Below, piece after piece: positions 1 to 11,963 of a stretch of 64,000 nucleotides of DNA (position 1 is its first letter; every line of letters begins with the position of its first letter). The stretch lies in assembly GCF_000715075.1 (NCBI RefSeq), contig NC_134081.1, forward strand, positions 62,933,653-62,997,652, written 5' to 3'. A program made the position numbers and the translations under genes. Below the pieces are notes generated by a model. That model saw only the letters and a list, made by a program, of their open reading frames with translations, was not told the DNA's origin and did not search any database. Source of the stretch: Nicotiana tabacum. Lineage: Eukaryota > Streptophyta > Magnoliopsida > Solanales > Solanaceae.

Positions 1-771
1 AAAATTGTAAAAAAGAGTTGTCAAGTTGAAACTTTGAGTTTTGGGGATGGATTCGTATTTTTTGATATTATGTTGATGATATTACACTTGCGTGCTTGTT
101 CGGTTTGGAGCCCAAGGGGCTCGGGTGAGTTTCGGATGCATTGCGCAATGGTTTTAGGACTGTTGGTGCAAGGTTGTTGCTGGTGTCTGATTGCAGGTCT
201 TGCAATTGCGAGAACTAGTTCGCAATTTCTAGTCCCACTTTTGCGAAGTTGGACTCACAAATGTGATTCTGAGTATCCGCTTTTGCGACATATCTGTCGC
301 TTTTGTGATTCAGGGTTGGGCTAGAGGTCCTCGCAAATGCGATGGTGGGGCCGCATTTGCGATAGATAAGCAATTCGCATATGCGACCATTTAGTCGCAT
401 TAGAGACATCTCATGCATCGTGACAGTGATCGCAAATGCAATCAGTTTATCGCAATTGTGGACTTTGCATTTGCGAACAAGACTTCGAAAATGCGATGTC
501 TGCAACTGGGTAAAATAGGAAAAAATCGGGACTTAGCTCATTTTACACTACTTTTCAATCGCAAACACTCTAGAGGCGATTTCCTTGAGAGCTTTTCTTC
601 CCAAAATCAATTGTAAGCCACACTAACTAGTTTTTTCAATCAATCCCTATTCCTTTTCATGAAATTTTAACATCAAATCTAGAAATTTTACGGTAGAAAT
701 TAGGGAATATGTAGGATTTAGGGATTCTATAAAATCGAGATTTAGATCTCAAATTGAGGTTGGATTTCGAA
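1..771 (+). mobile_element. Old gypsy LTR, 5' part (LTR 0)
   Basis: This is noncoding LTR sequence read on the plus strand. It has the family landmarks in order: a ggggctcgggtgag block near 115, a patch of repeated gcaaatgcgat-like words at about 195-500, and the run ending in a tttagatctcaaattgagg-type motif near 735. The same order is seen in the LTRs at 16521 and 7311. It stops where the minus-strand integrase tail of E1 begins. Its continuation is most likely 11964-12570, on the far side of E1. The LTR start lies outside the window. Short open frames here are chance and show no protein family. Confidence 0.6.
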
Positions 772-1797
772 ATGACCACTCTCTCAAGAAACTCAAAAGA
801 ACCAATATAGCGAGGGCTCAACTTGCCCTTCTATTCGAACCTCATCACACGCTCCATGGGTGAAACTCTAAGTAGAACCCTCTCACCTAACATGAAATGC
901 CACATCACAAGCCCTCCTATAAGCATAACACTTTTGCTTGGACTGCATAGTACGAAGCCGTTCCTAAATCAACTTCACCTTCTCCATAGCATCTCGAACA
1001 AAGTCAGTACCAAACAACCTAGCCGCCTTAGGATCAAACCTACCAATCGGAGAACGACATTGCCTCCCATATAAAGCCTCGTACGATCCATATGTATGCT
1101 CGACCGATAGTTGTTGTTATAGGTAAAATCTTCTAGCGGTAGAAACTGATCCCACAAGCGCTCGAAATCAATAACACAAGCTCGTAACATGTCCTCCAAA
1201 ACCTAAAAAGTGCGCTTGAACTGCCCATCCGACATTTTATGAAATGTTGTACTCAGCTCGACCTGTGTTCCCAACTCACACTATATGAATCTCGAAAAAT
1301 ACAATGTGAACTGCATGCCCTGATCAGAGATAATAGATACTGTCATACCATGAAGGCGAACAATCTCACCAAGATAAATCTGGGCCAGTTGCTCTGGAGA
1401 GTAGGTAGTCATGACAGGAATGAAGTATGCAGATTTAGTTAGCCTATCCATAATGACCTACACTGTATCAGATCTCCTCAAGGTACATGAAAGTACAAGT
1501 ACAAAATTTATAGTAATACGCTCCCACTTCAACTTCGAAATATCAGGTCTATGAAGTAAACAATCATGTCTCTGATGCTCGTACTTAACCTGCTGACAAT
1601 TCAAACAACGAGACATATACTCAACAATATCTTTCTTCATTCTCCTCCACCAGTAGTGCTTCTTCACGTCATGGTACATCTTCGCGCCGCTCGGATGAAT
1701 GGAATATCGCGAACTATGGGCCTCCTTAAGAATAAACTATCGCAACCCATCCACATTTGGCACACAAATCCGGCCCCGAAGCCTCAATGCCCCATCA
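772..1797 (-). pseudogene. E1 integrase remnant
   Basis: This is a relic of the integrase that inserts retrotransposon cDNA into the chromosome. The zinc-binding region keeps its CxxC pair (CLNCQQ, near 1600) after a KKHYWWRRMKKDI stretch. Of the DDE catalytic residues, the first Asp is replaced (ITINF where ITMDF is usual), the second survives in IISDQG (near 1330), and the Glu is replaced by Lys (QFKRT where SERT is usual, near 1220). The C-terminal GERVLLRVSP motif (near 890) is present but the frame is broken repeatedly, and the tail ends near 772 against LTR DNA. Identification is secure; activity is not possible. Confidence 0.85.
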
Positions 1798-3355
1798 TCA
1801 CAAATAGTCACCCCTTGGCATCACCATGCTGCACCGTGTCCTTAAGGACAAGTAAGTGGGATCATCATATTGGCGCACCTTGATGTACTCAAACAAAGAC
1901 GATCGTGAAACGACACAAGCACGAACCCGGATAGGCTCCGAAACATCCAACCTCATGAACCTGTTGGCCAAAGCCTGAACATCCAAAGCTAGCGGTCTCT
2001 CCCCAACTAGAATAAAAGCAAGACTACCCATACTCTCAGCCTTCCTACTCAATAGGTCGGCCACTACATTGGCATTCCTGGGATGATAAAGAATTGTGAT
2101 ATCATAGTCCTTCAGTAGCTCTAACCACCTCAGTTGCCTCAAGTTCATATCCTTTTGTTTGAATAGGTATTGTAGACTCATATGATTCGTGAAAACCTCA
2201 CATGATACAATGTAAATATAGTGCCTCCAACTCTTCAGCGAATGAATAATGATAGCCAACTCTAAACCGTGCACTGGGTAGTTCTTCTCTTGGGATTTCA
2301 ATTGGTGCGATGCATAAAAAATCACTCTAACCTCTTGCATCAACACACACCCAATTCCAATATGTGAAACATCTCAATAGACTGTATAAGAATGCGATTC
2401 TAAATGCAAAACATGAACTGGAGTTGTAATCAAGGCAGTCTTGAGTTTAAGAAAGCTCTCCTCGCACTCGTCAAACCACCTTAATGGAGCACCCTTCTAA
2501 GTCAATCAAGTCAAAGGAGCGGCGATGGATGAAAAACCCTCCACGAAATAGTGTTAATGCCCATCCAAACCTAGAAACTCCAAATCTCAGTAGTGGTAAA
2601 AGGCATGGGGAAACTCTGAACTTCCTTAATCTTCTTTGGATCCACTTTAATCCTCTCGCTGGACTCCACGTGGACCAAGAATGCCATAGAATCAAGACAA
2701 AACTCGCACTTGGAGAATTTAGTATATAACTTCTTCTCCCTAAAAGACTTGAGCACAATCCTCAAGTGCTGCTCATTATCCTTCTAACTGCAAGAATATA
2801 CCAATATATCATCAATGGACACGATGATGAAGGAATTAAGATATGGATGAAACACCCTATTCATCAGGTGCATAAAGGCTGTTGGGGCATCCGTCAGCCT
2901 ATATGACATCATCAAAAACTCATAGTGGCCATAGCAGGTCCTGAATGTTGTGTTTGGAGTATCTGAAGCCCAGACCTTCAATTGATTGTACCTCGATCTT
3001 AAAACAATCTTCGAGAATACTCTAGCATCCCAAAGCTAATCGAACAAATCATCAATATGCGGTAGCGGATACTTGTTCTTGAAGGTAACCTTTTTTAACT
3101 GCATGTAGTCAATGCACATGCTCATCGAGCAGTCTTTCTTCTTTACAAATAGAACTGGAGAACCCCAAGGTAAGACACTCGATCTAAAGAAACCTTTATC
3201 AACCAACTCCTAAAGTTGTTCCTTTAATTCCTTCAACTCCACTGGTGCCATGCGATATGGTGGAATAGAGATGGGTTGCGTGCCCGACTCCAAGTCAGTA
3301 CCAAAATCAATATCCGTATTAGGTGGCATGCTCGGTAGGTCTGCTGGAAACATAT
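1798..3355 (-). pseudogene. E1 reverse transcriptase and RNase H remnant
   Basis: Reading downward, the RT keeps [19 protein letters not shown] and the active-site loop as SIDDILVYS (within 2784-2981; F or Y is usual before IDD). The connection region has VDPKKIKEV (near 2640). The RNase H keeps the Glu of GLELA and the ending VVADLLSRK, but the YTDH motif reads FTNH, losing a metal-binding Asp (near 2195). The region is spread over three frames with several stops. In a live element these domains copy the RNA into DNA and degrade the RNA strand. Confidence 0.85.
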
Positions 3356-4000
3356 CTAAAAACCTAACTGAATGGTAGGAGTATCAGTGCTAATATCCCT
3401 CACAAAGTCTAAGTATGCCAAACACTCCTTTTCAACCATCTTTTGTGCCTTCAGAAAAGAAACCACCCTACTAGGAACATGACCTAATGAACCTCTCGAC
3501 TCCAACCTCGGCAACCCCGGCATAGCCAGTGTCACGTTCTTAGCATGACAATCAAGAATAGCGTGATATGGTGACAGCCAATACATGCCCACAACCACAT
3601 CAAAATCCACCTTATTTAGTAACAAAAGGTCGACCCTAGTCTCATAACCTCCAATAGTGACCAAACAAGAACGATAGACACGATTTACCACAATAGAATC
3701 CCAACAAGCATAGACACATAAACATGGGTACTCAATCAATCATGAGACATATCCAAATATGAAGTAAAATAAGATGACATATATGAATGTGTGGAAACTG
3801 GAACAAATAAAACTGATGCATCCCTATGACAGACCAAAACAATACCTCTGATGACAATATCCAATGCAATAGGCTCGGTCCTAATAGGAAAAGCATAACA
3901 AAGGGCATGGCCTCCCCATGTAGGATGGCCTCTACCTGCTTGCCCTCCACCCCAAGCTGGATGTACAGCTAGAGCAGAAGTCATAGCCTGGGTAACCTAC
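3356..4000 (-). pseudogene. E1 aspartic protease remnant
   Basis: The 3356-3739 frame carries the conserved C-terminal half of the plant gypsy protease (NRVYRSCLVTIGGYETRVDL, then DFDVVVGMYWLSPYHAILDC; D is usual where Y follows GM). The N-terminal half, with the DxG active site, is in another frame and degraded (a VFVPVSTHSYMSSYF-like string near 3790 in place of a [13 protein letters not shown] type). The protease would cut Gag-Pol; here the Asp of the active site cannot be found in frame. Confidence 0.75.
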
Positions 4001-5281
4001 GGAGGTCCACCCCTCCGAAGCTTAGGAAAATCTCTCACCATGTGCCTTGTATCACCACACTCGAAACAACCTCTCTACGGGCGTGGTCGTTGGTACTTAG
4101 TCTAAACTAGATGGCTAGAATAACTGCTGTAGAAACCCCGTGTAGGAGATGCACTGGAAGATGGTTGTCGAAAATGAGTACTCTAGGGGCCCTGAATAGC
4201 TCGAGCACTTCGAGCAACCTGAAGTACAGTCTGAACTAGTCGAGTGATGAAACTTCTACCATAACCAGCTGATAATGCAGAGCGCGTACCACTATACCAT
4301 CCAAATTCTCGAGGCCTCTTAGCCTCCATATCCCCTCTATCCTAGTCACAGATACGCTCCAACCTCGTAGCGATCTCCACAAACTGCTGGAATAGAGTAT
4401 TAGTGTCCATCTATCGTGCCATCCCAAATCTGAGACCATAACCGTGTCCGTCAATAAATCTGTGGACTCTCTCTCTCTCTAATAGTGGAAACCAAAGCAG
4501 GTGCATAACGAGATAACTCACTAAAGCTTATAGCATACTCAAACACAGTCATAGTCCCCTGGAAAACCTGCTTGAACACGCTGCGCAACGCATCCTTGAG
4601 GGTATGTGGGATGAACTCCCACAAAAAACATATCAATGAACTGAGCCCAAGTAAATATCGCTATGCTAGTTGGCCTACTCTCCTCATAAGCCTGCCACAT
4701 CGGCCCTGTCAGTGGGAAAGTGATAAGGTCGACCCCGATCAACTCTTCTATGCCCATAGTACACAAAATATAGTAACACTGGTCTAGAAAACCTTGTGCA
4801 TCCTTAAAAATTGCGCCACTGAAAGAAGGAGGAAAATACTTCTTTAACCTCTCTAGCCTCTTTTGCTCCTCCTCCGACGCCAATATCCTGACCTCATGTT
4901 GAACTGCAATCACGGGTTGCACTGTCATAACACCCGCAACCTGATTAACATTAGCCTGTTCATCTAGAGTATAGGCGGCGGGAGTCTAAGCTCTTCCCCA
5001 GCCTAAGAAGTAGCTGGTGCAACTGGGATCAATCCCGCCTCAGGCAAGGTACCAAACATGATCAGGAAGTGCGCTAAAATCTCCTAAAGTCCAGGGGTAG
5101 CAATGGGCATCTCGGGTGCCTTCTCCCCAACTGGAGGTACAGGTGGCTCCTCGATCGTAGCCATAGCACGACCCCTCACTACAGCATGTGGTCCGCCACT
5201 GCATCGATGTCTGCCAAGGCCTCTAGCAACACTGGTACCGGGGGTAGCATCATTATTAAATGAAGCTCGTGTCCTCACTAT
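4001..5281 (-). pseudogene. E1 gag remnant with damaged zinc knuckle and lost start codon
   Basis: This is the nucleocapsid/capsid region. The zinc knuckle at about 4035-4080 reads [14 protein letters not shown]: the final Cys has become Phe. The capsid core has EEQKRLERLKKYFPPSFSG followed by AQGFLDQCYYILCTMGI (4539-4928). The N-terminal Pro/Ala/Arg-rich part lies at 5084-5281. By alignment with E3 (25783-25785) the gag ATG should lie at 5279-5281, but the codon reads ATA on the minus strand. Multiple stops interrupt the rest. Confidence 0.8.
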
Positions 5282-5436
5282 CTGTGAGAGAACAGAAAGA
5301 AAAAGGCTCAATTTCCGAAATCAATATATATGCATGATAAGGAATAAAAGAAGTGGAATTTCCTAATAGTTTTGTATCCTCTCGAAGATAAGTACAGACG
5401 TCTCTGTACCGATCCAAAAGACACTACTAAATGTTT
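5282..5436 (-). other. E1 leader, primer site deleted
   Basis: The stretch matches the E3 leader (25786-25950), including the gtacagacgtctctgtaccg word (5391-5410). The roughly 50 bases that in E3 hold the primer site and LTR terminus are absent here. Confidence 0.65.
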
Positions 5437-6958
5437 TTATGACTCCCACCTTAAGAATCGTGATGGCACCTAGTCTCTAAAATTAGGTAAGCCTATCACA
5501 CAACAACATCAGATAGAATATAATAACTTAATATTAAATAAAACTACGAAAATGGCACAAAACATAGCCAACATGGTAATACGACAATCACAATCCCAAC
5601 ACCTAGTAATAAGGAGTCATAAGCTCTACAAGAAGTACACAATGAGTCTCAAAATACTACATTGTTTGGGATACAATAAACACTAGTAAGGGGACAATAA
5701 AATGTGGCTTCAAGGCCTGCGAGCGGAACAATAGGTATACCTTGAAGTTTCCATAGCAACTCGAAATTATCTCACTAACAACCAGCACACTCTGAGGTAC
5801 GGGATTTGCACAATAATGTGCAGAAGCATTGTATGAGTACACCACAATTGGTACCTAGTAAGTATCAAGACTAACCGTGATTGAGAAGTGACGAGGTTCA
5901 AGTCGAGACACTCACTAGACAAATAACCTGTACAGAATATCCATATAAAACTAATAACTGAAAAAATAGCCAAATAAGCAACAAAAAATAATAGGCATGT
6001 GAAAACACGGCAAATTAATCGAAACATGTAAAAACACAAGGTGAAGTCATTTAAGGGAAAAACAATAACATGTGCAAATCATCAATCTATTCCATCACAA
6101 GAATAACATCAGGAATCACCGCGAACAACCATATAATATCATCACAAATCACCCTTATGACACCACGTGAGCTTCATATTGAAACATTTCCCTTATATAG
6201 CTTCACACGCGTAAGCCCCCTTATCTCGTAGCGTGTGCATCACGATGAAGTATTTCCCCTTACTTGAACACGCACATAAGCCCCCTTATCTCGCCGCATG
6301 CACATTAATACACACCATCCTTATGTCGTCCCATGTGCATCTCATTTACAACACAACAATCAACACACATCACACGTGCATATATGCTGCAACATGCCCA
6401 AACAATAATACCAAAGCCACAATAATGCATAGCCTACGGCTCAACAACAATGTATTAAAAAATTACAATAATAACACGAGGGTACAGGGAGTGAACCAAC
6501 AATAAAACAAGCTTCTCATAACAAACAACTCCAAATCAAGGCAAAGTTATAGCCTAAGGTCTAATCCGGTCAATTAACACACATACGACTGTGTACACAC
6601 TCGTCACCTTATGTACATGTCGTTTTACATAGTACAAATAATGCATATTAGATCAAGTCCCAAGGGATAATTCTCCCACACAATGTAGGCAACATGTTTA
6701 TCTTAAGTAGGCCAATTCAATACTCTAAAAATGATTTTTCTTTAAATTTTTACCTCTACTAGGCTCAAAACTATCCAAAAATGACTTAATAATGTCAAAC
6801 AATGGAAGAGAAACATATTTTCATTATTAGTTAAGATATTTACACAACTCTCCAAAAGTAAACAAAATTTAATCCCGAGGTTGCCCCGTCAAAACCTGAG
6901 TCAAAGGGTAGATCTCGACTACCCATAACTCTGTGAGTCCATATATGTGTCTGGTTTT

Positions 6959-6963
6959 CAAAT
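6959..6963. repeat. Target-site duplication CAAAT, left copy
   Basis: Five bases directly before the TG of the LTR; the matching copy is at 10740-10744. Confidence 0.85.
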
Positions 6964-6995
6964 TGTAACGCCTCGGTCGTCCGTTTTGAGGATTT

Positions 6996-7310
6996 GTTAT
7001 GACCCAAAATCCTACCTTAGGAATCGTGATTGCACCTCGTCTCTAAGACTACGTAAGCCTAACACATGAGGAAATTTAATAGAGATAACAATTTTAACTA
7101 TATAAAACTTAAACTGATAAATAGGATAACGTAACTAAACTGAACAAATATTATACAATCCCTAAAATCGATAGTATAGAGTCATAAGCTTTAACGACAT
7201 ACACTATAATTTCTAAATACAATACTATTATGAAATGAAGATAAACAGCAGTAAAGATAATATCTGAAGATGACTCCAAGGCTTGCGGACGTCAAATAGG
7301 TATACCTTTA
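6996..7310 (-). mobile_element. Minus LTR terminal scrap
   Basis: It begins with gttatgacccaaaatcc, the plus-strand view of an LTR 3' end, continues with the aggtaagcc motif found just inside the E3 LTR, and stops at ggtatacctt, about 320 bases in, where the next plus LTR starts. It interrupts a plus LTR after its first 32 bases. Confidence 0.6.
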
Positions 7311-8526
7311 TAATGACCCGATAGGTCTTTTTTGAGTATTGTAGCATCGTTCCCCAATTTATTGCTTACTCTATGTTCATTTATGATTATGTGACTTTCT
7401 GAAGTGGTTGGTTTAGTTCCGAGGATGTTTTGAAATGAATTGGGATACTTAGTCCCAAGGTTGGAAACTTAAGTTGAAAGAGTTGATCGGATGTTGAATT
7501 ATGTTTAAACGGCTCCGAAATGGAGTTTTGATGGTTCTGATAGCTTTGTATGGTTCTTTTGGACTTAGGAGTGTGTTCGAATACTGATTTGGAGGTCCGT
7601 AGGTCATTTTGGCTTGAATTAGAAAACGTTTGAAAGTTGAAGGTTTTGAAGGTTGAGAAGTTTGACCGAGAGTTGAAATTGTTGATACCAGGCTTGGATT
7701 CCGGTTTTGTTATGTTATTTATGACTTGTGTGAAAAATTAGAGGTCAATCAAAATTGGTTTGATAGGTTTCGACATTGGTTTTAGAAGTTGTAAATCCAT
7801 TAGTTTCAATAGGCTTGAATTGTGGTACGATTTGTGTTTTTGATGTTATTTGATGTGATTTGAGGCTTCGACTAAGTTCTTATGATAATTTAGGATGTGT
7901 TGGTATGTTTGGATGGGGTCCCCGGGGCATCGGGTGAGATTCATATTGATTTCGGATTGAGTTATGGACTTATGAAAAATCTGTTATGTTTCAGTTCTGG
8001 TGCAACCGCACCTACGTGGAAGTGGCCGCAGGTGCGGAGCCGCAGACAGGGCTAAGAAGGTGCAGATGCGGAATTGGGAAAGACTGGGCGGTGGTCGTAG
8101 GTGCGAGGTTGTTTTTGCACCTACAAGCTCGCAGGTGCGGGTAGGTGGTCGCAGAAGCGTATTTTTGATAGGGAGACTGTTATCGCAGAAGCGGAGAGTG
8201 CTCCATAGGTGCGCACCCGCGGAGCGGACCTTTTACCTTGACTCTCTTTCTTTTCATTTTATTCAATACCGTTCTATTTTTCAGAAAGTTGTACTAGAGT
8301 TTCACACTATGTTGATATTTAGTAGCTCATGTACTCGGTGACACCGGGATTTTGGGATGGTTGTAGTAGAGTTACTACTGTTTTTATCAGATATTTATTA
8401 GACTTTCCACTGTTGAGCTTATTAAATCATATTTTTAATTCAAATGAGTTGTTGTTATGTGATTATCGTCTTGGATAGTAAAGTGTTTGACGTCGTCACG
8501 ATAGTTTGGGATTTTGGGTCGTGACA
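7311..8526 (+). mobile_element. LTR (about 1.2 kb) of nested plus element
   Basis: It opens with taatgacccgataggtc and closes with gggtcgtgaca, immediately followed by a Met-type primer site. A CpG-rich patch of gcaggtgcgga-type words lies at about 7995-8225. The 3' part (8330-8526) is repeated in diverged form (roughly 15 percent different by eye) at 10549-10739. Confidence 0.75.
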
Positions 8527-8528
8527 AG

Positions 8529-8541
8529 TTGGTATCAGATC
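8529..8541 (+). other. Primer binding site, tRNA-Met(i) type
   Basis: ttggtatcagatc lies two bases past the LTR end; the usual motif ends in agagc, so it carries one substitution. Confidence 0.75.
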
Positions 8542-8726
8542 ACTAGGTTACTTAGGTCTCACACATAATGAGAAGGTTTAGTAGAGTCTTACGGATCGGT
8601 ACGGATACGTTTGTACTTATATTCGAGAGGCTACCGAACCATTAAAAAACTTCACTTTCGTGTACTCTTGTCATGTGAATTTCTTGTTTCTGGAAACTAG
8701 ACTTTTATTATTTTATTCTCTCACGG

Positions 8727-10058
8727 ATGGTGAGAACACGTGTGATCGGATCAGGTAGACGACCACCAGTACCACCAGCTAGGGCCACGAGAGGCCGGGA
8801 CCGCGGTAGAGGCTGAGGTGCAACTCGTACAATAGCTAGAGCAGCACCTGTAGACCCACCAGTTGCTCCAGCTCAGGAGCAGATTCCAGATGTGGTTGAG
8901 CCGGTGGGGCCAGCTCAGGCACCAGCTCAGGCACCACCTGTGCCTATTGTGATTCGAGGCGTTCAAGAGACTTTAGCCCAGATATTAACTATTTGCACTA
9001 GCCTAGCTCAGGCGATTTCAGTTCAGGCTGCACCAGCCACTTCTCAGGCTCTTGCCGCCCGTACTCCAGAGCAGGTAGCTTAAAGACTCCAGACACCGGG
9101 GGTACCACCAACCTAGCTAGTTGCAGTTGCTCAGGCCTAGGTTAGCCCACCTATGAGTGATGAGGAACAGAAGAGACTAGAGTGGTTTGGTAGGCTTAAG
9201 CCTCCAGAGTTCAGTGGGACCGACTCAGAGGAGGCTCATGAGTTTATAGACAGGTGCCAGTGGATCCTTCGCACGACAGGTATTTTAGAGATTAGTGGAG
9301 TTTCATTTACCACTTTTCACCTGACATGGGCAGTCTATAGATGGTGGGAATTTGAGCAGTCCTGCCGGCGCTGCACCACTTACGTGGCATGAGTAGCCGG
9401 TTCTCTTTTTAGAGAAGCTTGTTCCACATACTCGTAGGGAGGAGTTGCGTAGGAACTTTGAGTAGCTACGCCAGGAGGGTATGTCTGTGACTTAGTACGA
9501 GATGAGATTTTTAGAGTTGGCTCATCAGGCGGTATAGTTGGTTCCCACTAAGAGGGAGAGGATTAAGAGGTTTACTGATGGCCTCAACTATGGACTGCGT
9601 TTCATCATGACTCGGAAGATTACGATGAGTGCGAGGCTTTATGAGGTGGTTGATATTGATAAATACCTAGAGGCCTCGTAGTTCAGGCAGTTTTAGCGGT
9701 GCCTCATCTAGAGGGAAGTCCCATCATAGAAAGGGTCGTCATTATAGGCCCGCTCGATGGCTCGTCCTGTTCATCGTGGTGCAACACCTAGCCATGGTTC
9801 ATACAGTGATCGTCCGGATCACTCATTTTTTAGTTCCCTCCCAGCTCAGACTTCATCCCGTGCTCCATCAGTTCAGGGTTCATCCGCACCAAGTTTTTCT
9901 AGTGGTTATTCTGGTTCTCAAGGTCCGATTCATTCTACGTTGCCTTTGTCGGATTGATGTTGCTTTGAGTGTGGAGAGTTGGGGCATGTGATGAGGTATT
10001 GTCCCCATCTTATAGGAGGACCAGTTCAGCAGAGGGTCCCTCTATGACTTCCGCACGG
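8727..10058 (+). pseudogene. Nested element gag remnant with intact zinc knuckle
   Basis: The start is placed at ATG 8727 because MVRT matches the start of the E3 gag. The frame runs through a Pro/Ala/Gln-rich N-terminus, the capsid core MSDEEQKRLEWFGRLKPPEF (9153 on), an RNA-binding Ser/Gly-rich segment (9757-9957), and a complete knuckle CFECGELGHVMRYC (about 9961-10003; C-x2-C-x4-H-x4-C all present). At least eight in-frame stops, many of them TAG where Gln or Trp is expected, break the frame. Gag forms the particle and packages RNA. Confidence 0.8.
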
Positions 10059-10153
10059 GTTACATCACCACCCGCTCAACTAGCTCGGGGTGGGACTCAG
10101 GCTGCTTGGGGTCGCCCTAGAGGGGGAGGTCGATCAGGTGGTGGTCAGGCTCG

Positions 10154-10548
10154 ATGCCATGCCTTTTACGCCAGGCCAGAAGCCGTTTCTTCAGACGCAG
10201 TGATCCCAGGTATTGTTTCATTGCTTCCACTTATTCATATGTATCATTGTATTTTGCTCGTTATTTGGATATGCCCCGTGATTTCTTAGTTACGCCTGTT
10301 CATGTATCTACGTTGTTGGGGGATTCTATTATTGTGGACCGTATGTATAGGTCGTATGTGGTGACTATTGGGGGATTGGAGACGAAAGTGGATCTTTTAT
10401 TTTATAGTATGATTGATTTCGACGTGATTCTAGGCATGGATTGATTGTCCCCATGTCATGCTATTCTGGATTGTCACGCTAAGACCGTGATGTTGGCGAT
10501 TCCGGGATTACCTAGGATTGAGTGGACAGGTTCTTTGGAGTATGTACT
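10154..10548 (+). pseudogene. Nested element protease remnant, active site deleted
   Basis: The frame 10154-10444 holds STYSYVSLYFARYLDM, then DRMYRSYVVTIGGLETKVDL and DFDVILGMD, the gypsy protease body. The DPG active-site triplet expected just before STYSY is missing; the sequence passes from ...GYCFIA straight into STYSY, a short deletion. After ...IEWTGSLEYV the sequence jumps at about 10548 into LTR DNA. Confidence 0.75.
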
Positions 10549-10739
10549 CTATGACACCAAGTTTTGGGATGGTTGTGGTAGAGTTACAGTTGTTTTTATC
10601 AGATATTTATGAGATTTTTCCGTTGTTGAGCTTGAAAAATCATGTTTTAATTTAAATGCTTAGTTGGTATGTGATTGTTGTCTTGCCCAGTAAATGTGTT
10701 AGGCGCGATTACGGCAGGTTGGAACTTTGGGTCGTGCCA
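10549..10739 (+). mobile_element. 3' LTR stub joined to protease
   Basis: From tgtactctatgacacc onward it parallels 8330-8526 and ends in CA beside the CAAAT duplication. The join to the protease shares a few bases (tatgta) with the expected sequence on both sides, consistent with a microhomology deletion that removed RT, RNase H, integrase and most of the LTR. Confidence 0.75.
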
Positions 10740-10744
10740 CAAAT
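10740..10744. repeat. Target-site duplication CAAAT, right copy
   Basis: Five bases directly after the terminal CA of the 3' LTR stub; pairs with 6959-6963. Confidence 0.85.
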
Positions 10745-11963
10745 TCGAGTCCAATTCGACTCTAAAATCTCAAATTTTTATTTTTCAAAACATAGTCAAA
10801 AATCACAAAAATGTATCTTCAAATCTTATGATTTAGATGTTAAAATCCATAAACAATCATGTTATACAATTAAAATCGAGTCAAAATCACTTACCTAATA
10901 GCTTGTATCAATATCTCCTACTAAAATTGCCTCCCACAGAGTCAAGCGCTCAAAATGTGATAAAAAGTCCTGAAATCATATCCTTCTGTTCAACTGGGGA
11001 AGTCGCAAATGCGAACCCCAAAAATGCGACTATTACATTGCAAATGTGATGCCTAAGCATCCTTAAGAATGTAGCAAATGCGAAGACATACCCTCCGCAA
11101 AAGCGACCTCTTGATCGCAATTGCATTCACCTCCTAGATGCCCATCACAAATGTAATCCTAAAGTTCGCAAAAGTGAACATTCCGGCCCCCAGCGCATCT
11201 CATAAATGCGATACCCTCCTTGCCAATTCGAGGTTCGCAAATGCGAATAGGATCTCGCATTTGCGAGACTTGCAGCATCAACCCAGCACCAGCAAATCTG
11301 AAACTCACTCAAATCACTCTGAAACACGTGCAAAACTTGCTTGAGCCCTCGTATGAAGACATCATATGAACTTGCTCGCGAGCTCAAAACACCAAGATAA
11401 CATCGAAAACCACGAGTCAAACACCAAAACGCATGAAATCCACATTGAAACTCAAGAATCGCTAAACTCACAACCTAACGTCTGATTCCTACCAAACCAA
11501 CTCGGAAAGACACCAAACTTCGCACACATGTTTCAAATAGAAAAACGGACCTATTTCAATTTTCAAAATCAAAATCCGAACCCGATAGCCATAAAGTCAA
11601 CCTATAGTCAAACTTAGGAAATGTCTAAACCTTCAAATTGCCAAATTTTGGCAAAAAGAGCCAAATCAACCTAGAAACCTTTGAAATCAATTCTAAGCAT
11701 ACACCTAGGTCCAAAATCACTACACGAACCTATTGGAACCATCAAAATGTTATTCTGGAGTTGTTGTCATAAAAGTCAGTCCTCGGTTAATATTTCTAAC
11801 TTAAGCTTCTAAACTAAGCGCCAATTATTTCAAATCAACCCAAAACCTCCCCGAAATAAAACTAACCATCCATGTAAGTTATAAAATCACAAATACACAT
11901 ACTAGAATCATCAAAGGGAGAAACGGGGCTCAAATACACAGAACAACCGTTCGGGTCATTACA

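Larger units (their letters stand above)
6964..10739 (+). mobile_element. Nested plus-strand gypsy element(s) with CAAAT target duplication
   Basis: The insertion starts with tgtaacgcctcggtcg and ends with ggtcgtgcca. It is bounded by CAAAT at 6959-6963 and again at 10740-10744, a perfect 5-bp target-site duplication. Inside are: a 32-base LTR start (6964-6995), a minus LTR scrap (6996-7310), a whole second LTR (7311-8526), primer site, gag, part of protease, and a 3' LTR stub (about 10549-10739). The second LTR start means either two related elements were nested and then fused by deletion, or the 5' LTR was rearranged. RT, RNase H and integrase are gone. Confidence 0.8.
772..11963 (-). mobile_element. 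E1: degenerate Ty3/gypsy retrotransposon, minus strand, 3' truncated
   Basis: Read on the minus strand, the order is 5' LTR (11963 down to about 5437, split by another element), leader, gag, protease, RT, RNase H and integrase, ending abruptly near 772 inside the post-integrase tail. No 3' LTR follows, so the 3' LTR and part of the host LTR were lost by deletion. The primer site and LTR terminus expected near 5430 are also missing: the leader at about 5425 runs straight into LTR sequence. All domains have stops or frameshifts and several catalytic residues are changed, so it is a dead copy. Order and motifs put it in the gypsy (Metaviridae-like) plant group. Confidence 0.85.
5437..11963 (-). 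mobile_element. E1 5' LTR, split by a nested element
   Basis: The LTR is in two pieces, 5437-6963 and 10745-11963, about 2.75 kb together, close to the 2.79 kb of the E3 LTR. On the minus strand it opens at 11963 with tgtaatgacccg. The join is exact: ttttcaaat before the insertion and tcgagtcc after it rebuild a motif seen intact at 57633. A patch of gcaaatgcga-type words lies at about 10995-11270. A three-copy ~65-bp repeat containing taagcccccttatctcg is at about 6183-6330. The 3' terminus near 5437 lacks its tgtcacgaccc end. Confidence 0.75.

Noticed and set aside
8000..8341. 113-codon plus frame
   Set aside because: Lies in the CpG-rich word patch of an LTR; Arg-rich composition comes from the repeated gcggtcgcagg words.
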